From Branchipolynoe longqiensis (taxonomy: Eukaryota; Annelida; Polychaeta; Phyllodocida; Polynoidae): a stretch of DNA of 64,000 bases. Both the position numbers and the translations under genes were made by a program. The DNA is taken from the NCBI GenBank assembly GCA_030323885.1, contig CM059187.1, forward strand, positions 121,372,593 to 121,436,592. Reading direction: 5' to 3'. Positions 1 through 12,249 of this stretch are shown in pieces. Under the pieces are notes generated by a model. That model was not told the origin of the DNA. It made no database searches and saw nothing but the letters and a program-made list of their open reading frames with translations. Each line of letters opens with the position of its first letter. Position 1 is the stretch's first letter.

Positions 1-182
1 CATTGAGGTCAGGAAGCCGGCATACCCGGAGCAGCTCGTACATCCACTTTTAGTGCGGGCCTGTGACGGGTGGAGGGGGTGGGCTGGGGGTGAAATAGAT
101 GGATGACACTTGGTTGGTATGGCGGGAGATCATAACACACAGGCTGGGTCTGTCCGGCTCTACATTCATTGTTGTGTAGCTG
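1..182. other. No feature recognised
   Basis: I see no coding match or repeat here; it precedes the first tandem array. Confidence 0.4.
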
Positions 183-850
183 GTTACTCAGGCACGTGAG
201 GATACTGATACATCTATTGTCAGGGTTGACCTTTATTGGGGCTGGTTGTGTCGCTGGTTACTCAGGCACGTGAGGATACTGATACATCCATTGTCCGGCA
301 TGTCCTATATTGGGCTATATTGGGGCTGGTTATGTCGCTGGTTACTCAGATACATAAGGATACTGATACATCCATTGTCCGGGTTGTCCTATATTGGGGC
401 TGGTTGTGTCACTGGTTACTCAGACACATGAGGATATTGATACATGTGAGGATACTGATACATCTATTGTCTGGGTTGTCCTATATTGGGGCTGGCTGTG
501 TCGCTGGTTACTCAGATACATAAGGATACTGATACATCCATTGTCTGGGTTGTCCTATATTGGGGCTGGTTGTGTCACTGGTTACTCAGACACATGAGGA
601 TATTGATACATGTGAGGATACTGATACATCTATTGTCTGGGTTGTCCTGTATTGGGGCTGGCTGTGTCGCTGGTTACTCAGATACATAAGGATACTGATA
701 CATCCATTGTCCGGGTTGTCCTATATTGGGGCTGGTTGTGTCACTGGTTACTCAGACACATGAGGATACTGATACATCTATTGTCCAGGTTTACCTTTAT
801 TGGGGCTGGTTGTGTCGCTGGTTATTCAGACATGTGAGGATACTGATCAC
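183..850 (+). repeat. Minisatellite, 74-bp unit with 166-bp higher-order period
   Basis: Repeated units carry GAGGATACTGATACATC and TATTGGGGCTGGTTGTGTC. Basic spacing is ~74 bp; some units carry an extra ~18 bp, and pairs recur with a 166-bp period (for example the blocks starting at 394 and 560). All reading frames through it are by-products of the repeat. Confidence 0.9.
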
Positions 851-1074
851 AAACTGTCCCACAAAGAGCACGTCCACTACACGGCCACTACATGGCCGGT
901 AATGACCACTCTCGTAGGGAGGTGTCTAGCGGGCATAGCACCTGCAGCGTGCTCAGTATAGGACTGGGTGGGGGTGGGGGTGGGGGGAATATTGCAATGC
1001 CTCAGGGAGTTTGACGCCCCTGCCGTGCAGAGTTGTAAACCACTGCCTTGTGGTACAGGTTCGTGACAGAACCG

Positions 1075-1432
1075 AAGGCTAAGGGAGCAAACCCTAATCA
1101 GAAAACCATGCCACTGTGGCAGCATTAAGGGTGGTTGATGTATGGAACTCCCAACATCTCCCGACCAGCCACTGCAGGGACAAATAGTTTTGCGCCTGTC
1201 TGGACATGTTCTTGCCTGTGAAACCTCTATTTGCTCCCTGGGAGAGTGCCGCTGGTAACTTGCAAAATCCAGCAGCACTTCAACACTTTTGCAGGCAGCT
1301 TTTATGAAATGTACATTAAGACCGACTCATAGACATAACTCTCACAGCAGAGAGCTAAATGGAGAATGGCAGTCAAGTAATGAAAGCAGTCTTTGTCACA
1401 TCGCGACCGACAGCATGATGATGATTTTGGGG
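1075..1432 (+). mobile_element. Non-LTR retrotransposon 3' fragment
   Basis: Shares most of its length with 36836-37234. The better copy ends in a short reading frame finishing DSWTQLSQQRAKWRAAVK then stop, typical of LINE ORF2 C-termini, followed by a short 3' UTR and a GAT-type simple repeat. This copy lacks ~28 bp within that frame and has extra stops, so it is dead. Confidence 0.7.
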
Positions 1433-1470
1433 AAGGAGGACTGGAACTGATGTTATTCTTGCTGCACTTG

Positions 1471-1471
<1 letters not shown>

Positions 1472-1506
<35 letters not shown>
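1472..1506. repeat. (GTTA)n microsatellite
   Basis: About eight tandem GTTA units, followed at 1552-1566 by a G run. Confidence 0.9.
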
Positions 1507-2189
1507 AAGCAAATGTCCCTCCCCACCACGCCCACCAAAGGGGTGGCATGGAGGGGGGGGGGGGGTGGAGGGAGGAACTTGCAATGTGCAGGTATCCTGC
1601 GGGAACCTACCAGCGAATACCAGCTCGGTACGAAGGTGCCAGGAATAAGTGGCATGTGGCGCAGGGCAGGCGGGCTGCTGGGAGCGAGGGCATGGCCGCC
1701 TGCTACTAAAGGTTCACCAATCATTTCAGCAAAACAATATATTACATATATATATATGTGTGTGTGCATCAATTACACCTCAAGCCCCATACATCGTATA
1801 CTTGCTTGGATTAAGGCGTTTTGAATATTATGTTTATGCAGGATAGTCACAGATAAGAGATGAGTTATTTAATTCAAACAGTTGGGTGGTAGGTGGGTGG
1901 TTTTTTTTGGGGTCTTATTTGTTGTTTTTTTGTTTTTATGCTGATTTGGCTCGAGTGAGTTATTGCCGGGGTTGTTTGTTTACCTTTTGTAGCTTGACGG
2001 ATGGTGGCCTTGAAAACCCCAGGTTCAGTCGCCTCTGTGTAGTAGTAGTAGTAGTAGTACACTTTGCCGTAATTACACTATACAAAGTGCTAAATACTAA
2101 GCAATACAGTGGTCAGAAATTAACCACAGAAATTGTTTAAAAAAATACATGGACCGTTTGCTGACAGTTTTATTTTACATAAAGTGGAA
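1507..2189. other. Low-complexity intergenic or intronic DNA
   Basis: G-rich, TA/TG-rich and (TAG)n patches (2039-2060). No gene or complete element seen. Confidence 0.5.
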
Positions 2190-2523
2190 ATAGTTGGTTG
2201 TTAGAATTTTACGTCCTGGCAACATCTAAGGTCATATCAAGACGGGTATCGACTTGTGACATTGCGCAACTCATGGCAACTTTATAGTTCTGCCTCATTG
2301 GGAGACCAGGCTGCCGGCACGATGACCTGATATACAATACAGTCACATTATCCTGATACTGTACTAACCAGTCAATCCTATCCTATTAATGCCGAACGCC
2401 ATGCTAGGTAGCAACACGTGTGAATTTTATGTTATTGGTTTGACTCGGCTGGGATTTGAACTCCCTACCTTCCGCATGGGAAACCTGCACTCTTCCGATT
2501 CGGCCACCGCGTCCTGTCGGTAA
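2190..2523 (-). mobile_element. tRNA-derived SINE (family S1), near full length
   Basis: The tRNA-like head is at the right end on the minus strand: A box like TGGCCGAATCGG and B box like GGGAGTTCAAATCC. The conserved body contains GTGACTG..GGATATCAGG, and the tail ACATCTAAGG / ACGTCCTGGCAAC at the left end. The same family recurs about 15 times in the window in both orientations. Confidence 0.85.
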
Positions 2524-2840
2524 AATAAGTAGTTATTGAAATTTGTGTAACCTGATAATAAGTTTCAATTGTCAATACTGCTATTTTCCCTCTTTAGGGA
2601 AATCTTCATTCCCACCAGAACAAATTTTACAATATTTTTGTTTTACGCTTTTCTTTCTTTTCCTTGTTATTTTTGTTGTAGATGAAGGCGGCAAATATTT
2701 GCATTCTATTTTATTAACTGAAATTTTTGGCGTGCTTTGCAAATAAACTTCAGAAATGTAATTCCAATATGGCCTTGATCTTGTGCTCCAGTGATGATGG
2801 GAGTTTATTTTTATGCAACTGCTTGCTACCAGATGTATTG

Positions 2841-3069
2841 ACCGGACGCAGTGGCTGAATCGGTAGAGCGCAAACTGAGGAGTTTGAATCTTGGTCGAGT
2901 CAAACCAATGACTTACAAAATTAATACTTTTCGCTACCTAGCCTGGTGCTTGGCATTACTAGGATAGGGCAAGGACTGGTTAGCTCAACATCAGGATAAT
3001 GTGACTGAGTGGGATATCAGGTCATGGTGTTGACATCCTAGTCTCCCAGTGGGGCAGCAATATAAATAA
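2841..3069 (+). mobile_element. SINE family S1, 3'-truncated
   Basis: Begins GTGGCTGAATCGGTAGAGCG (A box) with TTTGAATCTTGGTC as a decayed B box, then the S1 body up to GTGGGGCAGC. It runs straight into a short opposite-strand S1 tail at 3070-3108. Confidence 0.85.
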
Positions 3070-3389
3070 TGATTGATTGTTGGAGTTTTACGTACTGGTA
3101 ACATCTAACGTAAAAAATAAATACATATAAAAAATAAATACATATATACCAAGAAAATCCAAAAAAACTAACATAGGCTATTAATCATACCAATCAATTA
3201 TCTATCTGCTACTGAAATGCAGGCAATCAAATACCTTATCAGCAGCCACTGTGTGGTAAGATAACACCAACACTACAACTGGCCAGCATTGAAAACAAGC
3301 CTGGGTACCTGGGCTTATATGCTATGGACAGTATAAATACAGCGTCAATAAAAAAAAAAAAATTAAAAAAATGTCATATCAGGACAGGG

Positions 3390-3475
3390 CAATATAAAGT
3401 CATCATGAGTGCGCCCTGTCACAAGTTGGTATGACCTTAGATTTTGATAGGATGTAAAACACCGACAACCAACCA
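3390..3475 (+). mobile_element. SINE S1 tail fragment
   Basis: Carries ATGAGTGCGCCCTGTCACAA and the tail GATATGACCTTAGAT-like sequence followed by CAACCAACCAACC. The rest of 3476-4640 has only further short S1 scraps (3945-3980, 4038-4080) and nothing else I recognise. Confidence 0.7.
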
Positions 3476-4654
3476 ACCAGATATATTGGGAGAACACTTG
3501 CGTGGAGACGCTGACTGCCATTTGTTTGACTAACTCATTTAGAACAGACGGGCGCAAACTGCTGGGCCATTACTCCAATGCTCCTTTTCATGGCATAAAC
3601 TGCTACTGAGAACTGGCAGCCAGAAAGATACGGTTCGGTCATGGGAGCTTTGTTTGTAAAGCCATTTGCTACTGTGCCTGGGTGGTGGTGGTAGGGATGG
3701 CAGAGGGAGTTACGGCTGGAAAGCTCCCACCGAGCAGCTATGTAATCAGGATGGTGCTCAAGAGGCTGGCATTGCAAAGCTGGGCTGTTTAGTCTGATGT
3801 GTGGCAGCTATGGCTGAGAGTGAGTGGTTGTTGATCGCACATTGGAAGTTAGTATTGAAGTTACTGCTGAAAGCAATATGATATGATAGCATTATTGTCA
3901 AGAACAGAACAGAACCTATAGTATCATCTATTGTGGACCCTCCTGATATGACCTTAGATGATGCCAGGACTATCAGAACAGCACACCATCGGGACAAGTG
4001 GAGAACCATTGCATCCAACCCTCGACTAGAGTAGGGAACTATTGATTGATTGATGCCAAGACGTAAACCTAAACCAATCAAACTATTGTGGAAGCCATGC
4101 TTAAAGGTACCTAGAAAACCACCCTGAAAGCCACCGCCGAAGCCACTGTAGAAGCCACTGCAGAAGCCACAAAGTATGACCTGTAAAGTTCAATCGCAAA
4201 GGGGAAGGAAAGATCAAGACAAGTGGGCTCATTATATGATATACTACATATATTAACTGAATGGCTGTCGTCCACTGTAGATTCCAGAACCAAACTAACT
4301 TCTTCACTCTTCGCCATATTGTTATTTACTCTAGTCATTCGCTTTCGCAGTCTACTCATACCGTGCACTCAGCAATGTTCGTTTGTAGGCCCTCTGTGTA
4401 TAACCCGGCATTGGTCTGTAATATTACTCCCATATGAGACTTGTATAAAATAGCTAAATGTGCTAAAACGATAAATTACTATGATATAAAAAATAAAATT
4501 GGGATGAGCTCAGTTGGAGTTACTAGCTGCTTCTGATCTGAACGATAGGAGATCCGGGGGTTATCTGCCTTGATCGTGTTACCAGTAGTCCCCAAGCGCT
4601 AGGGCTAAATCCATATATATATGTTATATAAGTATATATAAGTACATATATATG

Positions 4655-4895
4655 TATATGTCACCGTCGAGATCCTTGCGACCAAAGCAATGGTCGCCGA
4701 CCTCCGGGCGACCATTCTGATCACAAAGAGGTTTTTAGTGCATAAGCTGCAACCTCTTTGTGACTAAAATGGTCACCATTGAGGACCACTTTCCGACCGC
4801 TTTGAGACCATTTACGACTTCTTTGCAAACAGCCCTTTTTTTTGTGGTCGCAAAGTGGTTCCAAGCAGTCGTAAGCACTAGTGTGACTGGGGTAT
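4655..4895. mobile_element. MITE, family M-GACC
   Basis: A palindromic element built from GGTCGCAAAGTGGT and its complement, with an end like TAGTGTGACTGGGG. Related copies at 36140-36435 and 52231-52552, and a remnant at 17490-17620. No coding capacity. Confidence 0.65.
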
Positions 4896-5276
4896 AAGGT
4901 GACTAAACCGAAGAGGCGATGTGTGATTTATAACTGGATATGTCACAGAGAATGCATTTGTAGCGTTCTGTGAAAGGAAAGTAGTTTGAATGAGTAAGAC
5001 AATCTCCCGCTACCAATGAGCACTGATTGGTCACCTGGTGCGTAGTTTCCCTAACATCTCACCAACTGTTTCCGAGCGCGTAAATAAATGTCCACCATAG
5101 AGACAGGTTTTAAATTGTAAATTGGTGAAAATGGTTTGTGGGCTGTATTCATATGAAGTGTGAATTTTGGTGTGTGTGGGTGTGTTGTGTGTGCGCAGGT
5201 GTGGATTTTCTTGTAGGTATGTAGATGATTTGTTTCCTTGATCTTTTCCTCATCATCATCATCATCATCATCAATT

Positions 5277-5634
5277 CCTTAAAGCTGCATAGTCTGATGA
5301 AGCATCAAATTTTCAAAACCAAAATAATTATTTAGATTTGATTCTATATATCTAACTTAGATACGGATGCACTTATTACGCAATTTTTTCTGTGTAGAAG
5401 GCAATGCTGAGTCAGTTTAACAGAACCTGTTACTGCAGAAGTCTATGGTGTCAGAGTTTTGGCAAGCTTGCCAAAACTAATTTTCCATGTTTGTACTCAA
5501 AATATCTCAAAAGTTTACCAGTTAAAATAAAGTAACTTTGAACTAATGTAAAGTAGATAATATAGTGATCGATCTGATATATTTATCTATAAAAAAATAC
5601 AGAAATCCAAAACCATCGGACTATGCAACTTCAA
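5277..5634. mobile_element. MITE, family M-CATAG (~350 bp)
   Basis: Terminal inverted repeats AAAGCTGCATAGTCTGATG and its counterpart CATCGGACTATGCAACTT. The body contains ATGGTGTCAGAGTTTTGGC and AAGTAACTTTGAACTAATG. Recurs at 13908-14264, 23415-23990 and 34438-35020, plus fragments. Confidence 0.8.
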
Positions 5635-6380
5635 CCACGAGGGTCATTGGTGCACCACAGATGACTTTGCAACCTGTTTTCTCCATCTTCTCCTCTTCTC
5701 CACTGCCTCCTTGGATTTGCCAAACTCCAGGCCTGTCTATTCCCTGATGTTGTCTTCCCATCTCTTTCTTTTTCCTCCTTTGTCTTCTTCCCCCTTTCGC
5801 TGTGTCATGCAAGATGGTTTGGGCCTGACCTGACCTGATGAATGGGAAATATGGCCATACCACTGCAATTTGCATCTCTTTACAATCATCAGAAGATTTT
5901 TGTCTGCCTTGGATCTTTTACAGCTGTTAGTTAGTAAGACGGGTTCCTGCCGAGCGCCACACCTCGGATTAACTCATTACTGCACTGCACCAAACAATGC
6001 GGCGCCCGTCATCCGGAATGAATGGGAAATATGGCCATGCCACTGCAATTTGCCTCTCTTTACAATCATCAGAAGATTGTTGTCTGCCTTGGATCTTTTA
6101 CAGCTGTTAGTTAGTAAGACGGGTTCCTGCCGAGCGCCACACCTCGGATTAACTCATTACTGCACTGCACCAAACAATACGGCGCCCGTCATCCGGAATG
6201 AATGGGAAATATGGCCATACCACTGCAATTTGCATCTCTTTACAATCATCAGAAGATTGTTGTCTGCCTTGGATCTTTTACAGCTGTTAGTTAGTAAGAC
6301 GGGTTCCTGCCGAGCACCACACCTCGGATTAACTCATTACTGCACTGCACCAAACAATGCGGCGCCCGTCATCCTGAATG
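5621..6380 (-). mobile_element. LINE ORF2 C-terminal fragment with 180-bp triplication
   Basis: On the minus strand the pieces LLMIVKRCKLQWYGHISHSS, then AKGGRRQRRKK, GVWQIQGGSGEEEKMEKTG and CGAPMTL match the end of the reverse-transcriptase ORF of many animal LINEs, but in shifted frames with stops. The 180-bp segment 5841-6020 is repeated almost exactly at 6021-6200 and 6201-6380. Confidence 0.75.
5841..6380. repeat. Three tandem copies of a 180-bp unit
   Basis: AATGGGAAATATGGCCAT starts at 5841, 6021 and 6201, exactly 180 bp apart. The copies differ at only a few positions. Since 180 is divisible by three, a spurious 173-aa plus-strand frame stays open across all three. Confidence 0.95.
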
Positions 6381-6434
6381 AATCCGATTAGTGCTTGTAA
6401 TGTGCAATAAGCACTGGGGGATAGGAGATGTGTG

Positions 6435-6455
6435 AAGGGGGGGGGGGGGGGGAGT
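6435..6455. repeat. Poly(G) run
   Basis: About 16 consecutive G residues in a G-rich stretch. Confidence 0.9.
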
Positions 6456-6526
6456 AGAAAGAGTGGAATGTCGAGAATTAGGGTGAATCGGGGAGGTGGG
6501 GTGGGAGGGGAAATTGGAGTAAAGAT

Positions 6527-6935
6527 ATATTTGTTTGTTGTTTTACGTCCTAGCAACACCTAAGGTGATATCAGGACAGGTACTTACTTGTGACTGTTCA
6601 ATCATGGCAACTTTATAGTGCTACCCCACTGTGAGACCAGGCTTCCGGCACCATGACTGGTCGCTAAAAGTGTAGGCTCGGGCTTTCTCTGGACAAACTG
6701 TCTAATGGTGAAAACAAGTCTATTCAGACTTATCCATGATAGGCAGTATAAATCTTCAAGAAAAAATGGCTTGATACCCCACGAAGTCACATTATGTGGA
6801 TACTGTGCAAACCAGTCCATGTGCTATCCTATTAATGCCAAGCGCCAGGCTAGGTAGCAACAAGAATCAATTGTCTAAGTCATTGGTTTGACTCGGTTGG
6901 GATTCGAACTCCCGACCTTCCACATCGGATCCGGT
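6527..6935 (-). mobile_element. SINE family S1, with internal insertion
   Basis: S1 tail at left (TTTTACGTCCTAGCAACACC), head at right (ATTCGAACTCCCGACCTTCC). About 100 bp between the body and head do not match other copies, so there may be an insertion near 6660-6770. Confidence 0.8.
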
Positions 6936-7255
6936 GGAGAAAGGATATGGGGTTATCGGTGAAACTCATTGTTGTTTAATTGGTTGGTGTCGCTTGGTCC
7001 TTGGAAAAGAGGACAATGTGTGTTTTTTTAGAATAAATACGGGATCGTGTTCAATATGGTATGTCTTTGTTTTCAGCCTTGTTCAATTGTTCGGCCTTTG
7101 CATCAATCGCCTTTGCCCACTTATCTCCTCCTCCCTCTGCCCTGCCCCTTTTATCCTCCCCCCCGTCCTTCCCCCTCCCCTCCTTCCCCTGTACCCCCCC
7201 CCCCCCTCCCCCTCTCACAATTCTTCCTTCATTTTCACAAGTGATGTGAGAGGTC

Positions 7256-7815
7256 TGGTATCTCTGCAGTTTCTAGTTTGTTTGCACTTTCTGGTTTGTT
7301 CGCAGTCTCTGGCTTGTTCGCAGTTTCTGCTTTCTTCAGAGTCTTTGGTTTTTCAGTCTCTAGTTTTTTCACAGTCTCTGGTTTCATCGCAGTCTCTGGT
7401 TTTATCGTAGTCTGGGATTTCTTCACAGTCTCTGGTTTCTTCACACAATCTCTGGTTTATTCTCAGTCTCTGATTTCTTCAGTCTCTGGTTTCTTCACAG
7501 TTTCTATTTTCTTTGCAATCTTGGATTTCTTTGCACTCTCGGGCTTCTTCACAGTCTCTGGTTTCATCGCAGTCTCGGATTTCTTCGCAGTCTCTGGTTT
7601 CTTCAGTCTCTGGTTTCTCCACAGTATCTGATTTCTTCATAGTCTCTGGTTTCATCACAGTCTCTGGTTTCATCACAGTCTCTGGTTTCATCACCGTCTT
7701 TAGTTTCTCCGCAGTTTCTAGCTTCTTCGCAGTCGTTGATTTCTTCAGTCTTTGGTTTCTTCGCAGTCTTTGGTTTCTTCAGTCTTTGGTTCCTTTGCAG
7801 TCCCCTTCGCTCTCT
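7256..7815. repeat. Minisatellite, ~18-24-bp unit TCTCTGGTTTCTTCGCAG
   Basis: More than 25 diverged units. It produces long repetitive frames on both strands (plus GFFAVSGF-type, minus KPETVKKPET-type) that I read as by-products. A pyrimidine-rich stretch (7120-7216) precedes it. Confidence 0.9.
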
Positions 7816-7959
7816 GGTTCCTGCACACTGTCTGGCACATCACTGCTTCCCCTTTCTCACTTTTGAAAAATCCCATAGAAAATGCATCACAGTCCTGCTA
7901 CTAATCCTCGTGGGTGAGCTCCTTGTAAGATTCCAGCTTTGATCACAGTTGTGAATATT

Positions 7960-8384
7960 TATTATGTATATAATCATGTTTTACTACCATGATCTACGAC
8001 TAAATTGCTGGGCTCCGTAGATTAAAGTGGGCTGTTTCTAAAGACTGAGAGACTCTTTGAAATCATTTATGGGGGCACTATTATATACATATTATGTACA
8101 CTTACCTAGATTCATATATCTTAGTTTTATTGCACAGGTCTCATTATTTACTATTGAGTTATATATACAGCTACATATATATATGTACACTATTGACTTC
8201 ATATAGCACTTGAATGGAGCATTCATGGTCTTTTTATCAATATAATGCACACATGATAAAGACGGAGAGTGTGGTATATTGTGTATTTTCTTCCTTTTTT
8301 GTGAGGGAAGGAAGACAGTGAGGTACTTTATGGAGTTAGTGTGGTCTTGTTTGTGGGTGGGTTGTTTGTTGTTGTTTTGCTGGC
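7960..8384. other. No feature recognised
   Basis: AT-rich sequence with TATATA patches; nothing I can name. Confidence 0.4.
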
Positions 8385-8625
8385 GGCCTGGTTTCCCAGT
8401 GGGGCACCACTATAAAGATGCCATGAGTGCGCACTGTCACAAGTCAGTACCAGTCCTGATATGACCTTAGATGTTGCTATGACGTAAAACAACAACAATC
8501 AAACAAACGAACTGAGCCAACCAGTCCTTGCCCTATCCTAATAATGCCGAGCGCCAGGCTAGGAAGTGACAAGTATCAATTTTTAAGTCATTGGTTTGAC
8601 TCGACCAGGGTTCGAACCCATGTGG
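8385..8625. mobile_element. Two head-to-tail SINE S1 fragments in opposite orientation
   Basis: 8388-8510 is a plus-strand 3' half ending GACGTAAAACAACAACA. 8511-8625 is a minus-strand 5' half ending in GGTTCGAACCC. Together they look like a rearranged pair. Confidence 0.7.
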
Positions 8626-8764
8626 GTGGGTAGATGGGTGGGTCGGTAGGGTTGTTGGAAGGTAGGTGGTTGGGAAAGAGCAGGGTCGTCTATAGAGTAG
8701 AGTGTGGTCTTGTGTGGGTGTTTCTGGGGGGGGGGGGGCTTGTTGGAAGGTGGGTGGGTTGCTT

Positions 8765-9070
8765 GGTTGTTTGTTGGAGTTTTATGTCCTGGCAGCATCT
8801 CAGGTTAATCAGGATGGGTACTGACCTGTGACAGTGCGCACTTATGATGTTTTCATAGTGCTGCCCCACTGGGAGACCAAACCGCCAGCACCATGACCTG
8901 ATATCCCATTCAGTCACATTTTCCTGACACTGATCCAACCAGCCCTTGCCCTATCCTAATAATGTCAAGCACCTGGCTAGGAAGTAACAAGTATACATTT
9001 TTAAGTCATCGGTTTGACTCGATCAGGGTTCAAACCCATGGGTTCGAATCCCACAATCTACCCAAATGGG
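8765..9070 (-). mobile_element. SINE family S1
   Basis: Near-complete minus copy from TTGGAGTTTTATGTCCTGGC to CGAATCCCAC. The following 9100-9500 is GT/GGGT low-complexity DNA. Confidence 0.8.
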
Positions 9071-9527
9071 AGACAGATGCTCAACTCATTTGGGCATCCC
9101 GTCTGGTTTGGAAGGTGGGTGGTGAGGAAACAGTAGGGTAGTCTATTGAGGAGAGTGTGGTTTTGTTTGCGGGTGGGGTTGTGAGTAGGTGGTGGTGGTG
9201 AAGTGGTAGTACTATACTGATTGGGAGTGGGGATATTGTGTGTGTGGATGGATGAATCGATGAATGGATGGATGGGAGCAGGAGATTGATGGTGGGTTGT
9301 ATGTGGCAGGTGAGTGGTGTGGTGTGGGGCAGTGGGTGAGCGTAGTATTGTGTGCGTGTGGGTAGGGTGGCGGTGGGTGGTCGGTGGGTGGTGAGGAGGC
9401 AATGGGCACTATACAGAGTGAGTGGTATTGTGTTGGGGGATTGTGTGTGTATGTGGGGGGGGGGGGGGTAGGTAGTTTGGTGGGGAGGCAGTGCAGGTAC
9501 TCTACCTAGTAATAGTGTGGTATTGTG

Positions 9528-9842
9528 GTTGCTTGTTGGAGTTTTACGTTCTGGCAACATCTAAGGTCATATCAGGATGGGTACCGACTTGTGACAGTGT
9601 GCATTCATGGTGACTTTATAATGTCGCCCCACTGGGAGACCAGGCCATCAGCACCATAACCTGATATCCCACTCAGTCACATTATCCTGACACTGAACCA
9701 AACAGTCCTTGCCCTATCCCAATAATGCCAAGCTAGGACGCGACAAGTATTAATTTTGTAAGTGATTACTTTGACTCAACCGGGAACCGAACTCCCCATC
9801 TCCCGCACGGGAAGCCTGAGCTCTACCGATTCGGCCACTGGA
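9528..9842 (-). mobile_element. SINE family S1, full length
   Basis: Tail at left (GGAGTTTTACGTTCTGGCAA). The tRNA-like head at right reads, on the minus strand, AGTGGCCGAATCGGTAGAGC, then CTTCCCGTGCGGGAG and a B box. One of the better-preserved copies. Confidence 0.88.
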
Positions 9843-9844
9843 AT

Positions 9845-10000
9845 GGTATTATGCGTGTGTGTGTGTTTGGGGAGGCAGTGCAGGTACTCTACCTAGTGAG
9901 AGCATGATATTGTGCGCGCAGAGACTGGGTTGTGTGTGTGTGTGTGTGGGAGGGGGGGGGGGCTGGAGGAGGGGGGGGGGGGGACTTACTGCAAGAGAGA
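9845..10000. repeat. (GT)n and poly(G) low complexity
   Basis: Two GT runs and three long G runs between 9855 and 9985. Confidence 0.85.
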
Positions 10001-10387
10001 GGTGTGGTGATAGGCGCAGAGAACAGTCAGCGTCAAATGTCGAGTGTCGAGTAAAGAGAGTGCTTGTAGTTAGCGACTGACTCCATTGCGACGTTGCCCT
10101 TGACAACCCTGCACGTTGCTCCTCCATGGCTGCTGCATCTGTTCTCCTGTGCCCCCCACCCCTCCCCGCCCACTTCTCCCCCCACACACATACACACCTG
10201 GAGACACCCCATCCCCACCCGACGTACACTTCACCGCTTTCCAGGCCACACATGCCGTCGCCACGCTGATTAATTCCGTGATTAGGTCGGTGTTGGGTTG
10301 ATGAGTTCGCCGAGAGGTGTCGCCACCGGTAATAGGCCCGACACCCGGCCGTGTACGTGTGGTATATCCGGGCACTTAGAGCAGCAT

Positions 10388-11345
10388 TTTCAGCACGCCG
10401 AGCAGTGTAGGCTGGTTGTCGTCTGCTGTATGCAGACAGGCATCTATCTCTGTTTGTATACCTATTTCCTACCTACCTACCTACCTACCTACCTACCTAG
10501 CACCTACCATTCCAGCACCTACCATTCCAGCACCTACCATTCCAGCACGCCGAGCGGTGTAGGCTGGTTGTCGTCTGCTGTATGCAGACAGGCATCTTTC
10601 TCTGTTTGCATACCTATTTCCTACCTACCTACCTAGCACCTACCATTCCAGCACGCCGACCAGTGTAGACTGGTTGTCGTCTGCAGTATGCAACATGCAC
10701 ATGCAGACAGGCATCTATCTGTCTACATGCTTAGCTAGCTAGCACCTACCTACCTACCTACCAACTCTCTACCTACCAACTACCTATCACCTACCTACGT
10801 ATCACCTACCTACCAACTACCTACATACCACCTACGTATATACCACTTACCTACATACCACCTACCATATACCTACCATCTACCTAACTACCATATCCCT
10901 ACTACCTACCATATACCTACCTAACTACCATGCACCATATATCTACCTACCTACCATATACCTACATAACTACCATATGCCTACCACCTACCTACAACAT
11001 ACCTACCATCTACCTACAACATACATACCACCTACATACAACATACCTACCACCTACCTACAACATACCTACCACCTACCTACAACATACCTACCACCTA
11101 CCTACAACATACCTACCACCTACATACAACATACCTACCACCTACCTACAACACAGCTACCACCTACATACAACATGCCTACCACCCAAATACAACATAC
11201 TTCCCTAACTACCATATACCTACCACAAACCTACAACATACAGGTGGTTTACCACATACCTACAACATACCTACTACCTACCTAACTACCACATACATAC
11301 CACTTACCCAACTGGTACATACCTACCACCTACCTAACTACCAAT
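10388..11345. repeat. CCTA/ACCTACC minisatellite with 70-bp interspersed block
   Basis: A block with GTGTAGGCTGGTTGTCGTCT occurs three times (10400s, 10550s, 10660s), each followed by ACCT repeats. From 10740 the array becomes ~22-bp units like CTACCACCTACCTACAACAT. Confidence 0.9.
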
Positions 11346-11437
11346 GGGCAAACCACTATCACCACCTTGCTATGCTCAGATGCTAGTGACTAGGTTAACT
11401 TGAACCACTAGGTAGCAACACTTTAAATAATGTCTTA

Positions 11438-11711
11438 TGCCTAGTACACACCTACCGTTTGTGCACACCCACCTACCGTATACGATCTAAAACTGCCCGT
11501 TTCGCACACAAAATCGCTAGGTGTGCACTCCCCGTGCACACCTAGCGATTGCGATTCGCGACTAAAAACTCAGTTTTAGGGCTAAAACGGGCCGATTACG
11601 ATTGCGATTCGCGATTCGAAAAATGAATCAGCCCGTTTTCTGTTTTAAGCGGGTCGGGTCGAGTCGCGAGTTTTAGTGCGCGAATCGTATATGGTAGGTG
11701 TGTACCAGGCA
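11438..11711. mobile_element. MITE with TTA target duplication
   Basis: Ends TGCCTAGTACACACCTACCG and ATGGTAGGTGTGTACCAGGCA are inverted repeats flanked by TTA on both sides (11435-11437, 11712-11714). A 3-bp TWA duplication is typical of PIF/Harbinger elements, so this is probably a PIF-derived MITE. The interior is partly palindromic and rich in GATTGCGATTCGCGA-like repeats. Confidence 0.75.
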
Positions 11712-12249
11712 TTAGACCTATTGACTAGTATTGCCTTAAATCCACGAGGTGGCAGGGTAGATGAAAATCAAAATCACTGCCTCGTATTCGTAAATATTTA
11801 ATAATAGCAGTAATATGTCAGCTTCTTATGATGCGGCTGAGTTTTAATCGAATATTCCATACGGTGCCATATTCAATGCATTAAATTTAAGGAAATGAAA
11901 AGAAAGGTTCTTCATTAAATCTTCACCAATTAAGCAATCAAGCAATCAACCCAGAGCCAGACTATGAAACGCACTGCTCAGCTAAAGCCACATTGCAGTA
12001 GTAGCATTGCAGGAGCCAGTGTATAGCGTATAACCAGCATATAGGACAGGTAACATATTACATGCCTGCTCGTTAGCTCACGGAGGGACGCCTGAGAACT
12101 AATTAAATTATAGTGTCACCTGAGTAAGAAGCCACTTTGGGGGGGGGGGGGGATATTGATTTGCCGTGTTGTTACAGAACCCATTCCTGCTTGCTCTGAC
12201 GTCGTCAGCACCGTGAGGCCATGTGTTCACGTGACTGTGACGTCAAACT

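Noticed and set aside
183..850. Regularly spaced repeats resembling a CRISPR array
   Set aside because: Units are 74/92 bp with no unique spacers, and the context is an animal gene.
5870..6391. 173-codon plus-strand frame with a threefold 60-residue repeat
   Set aside because: The plus frame runs antisense to recognisable LINE reverse-transcriptase sequence; it stays open only because the unit is 180 bp.
7235..7866. Repetitive frames GFFAVSGF (plus) and KPETVKK (minus)
   Set aside because: By-products of an 18-bp minisatellite open in several frames.
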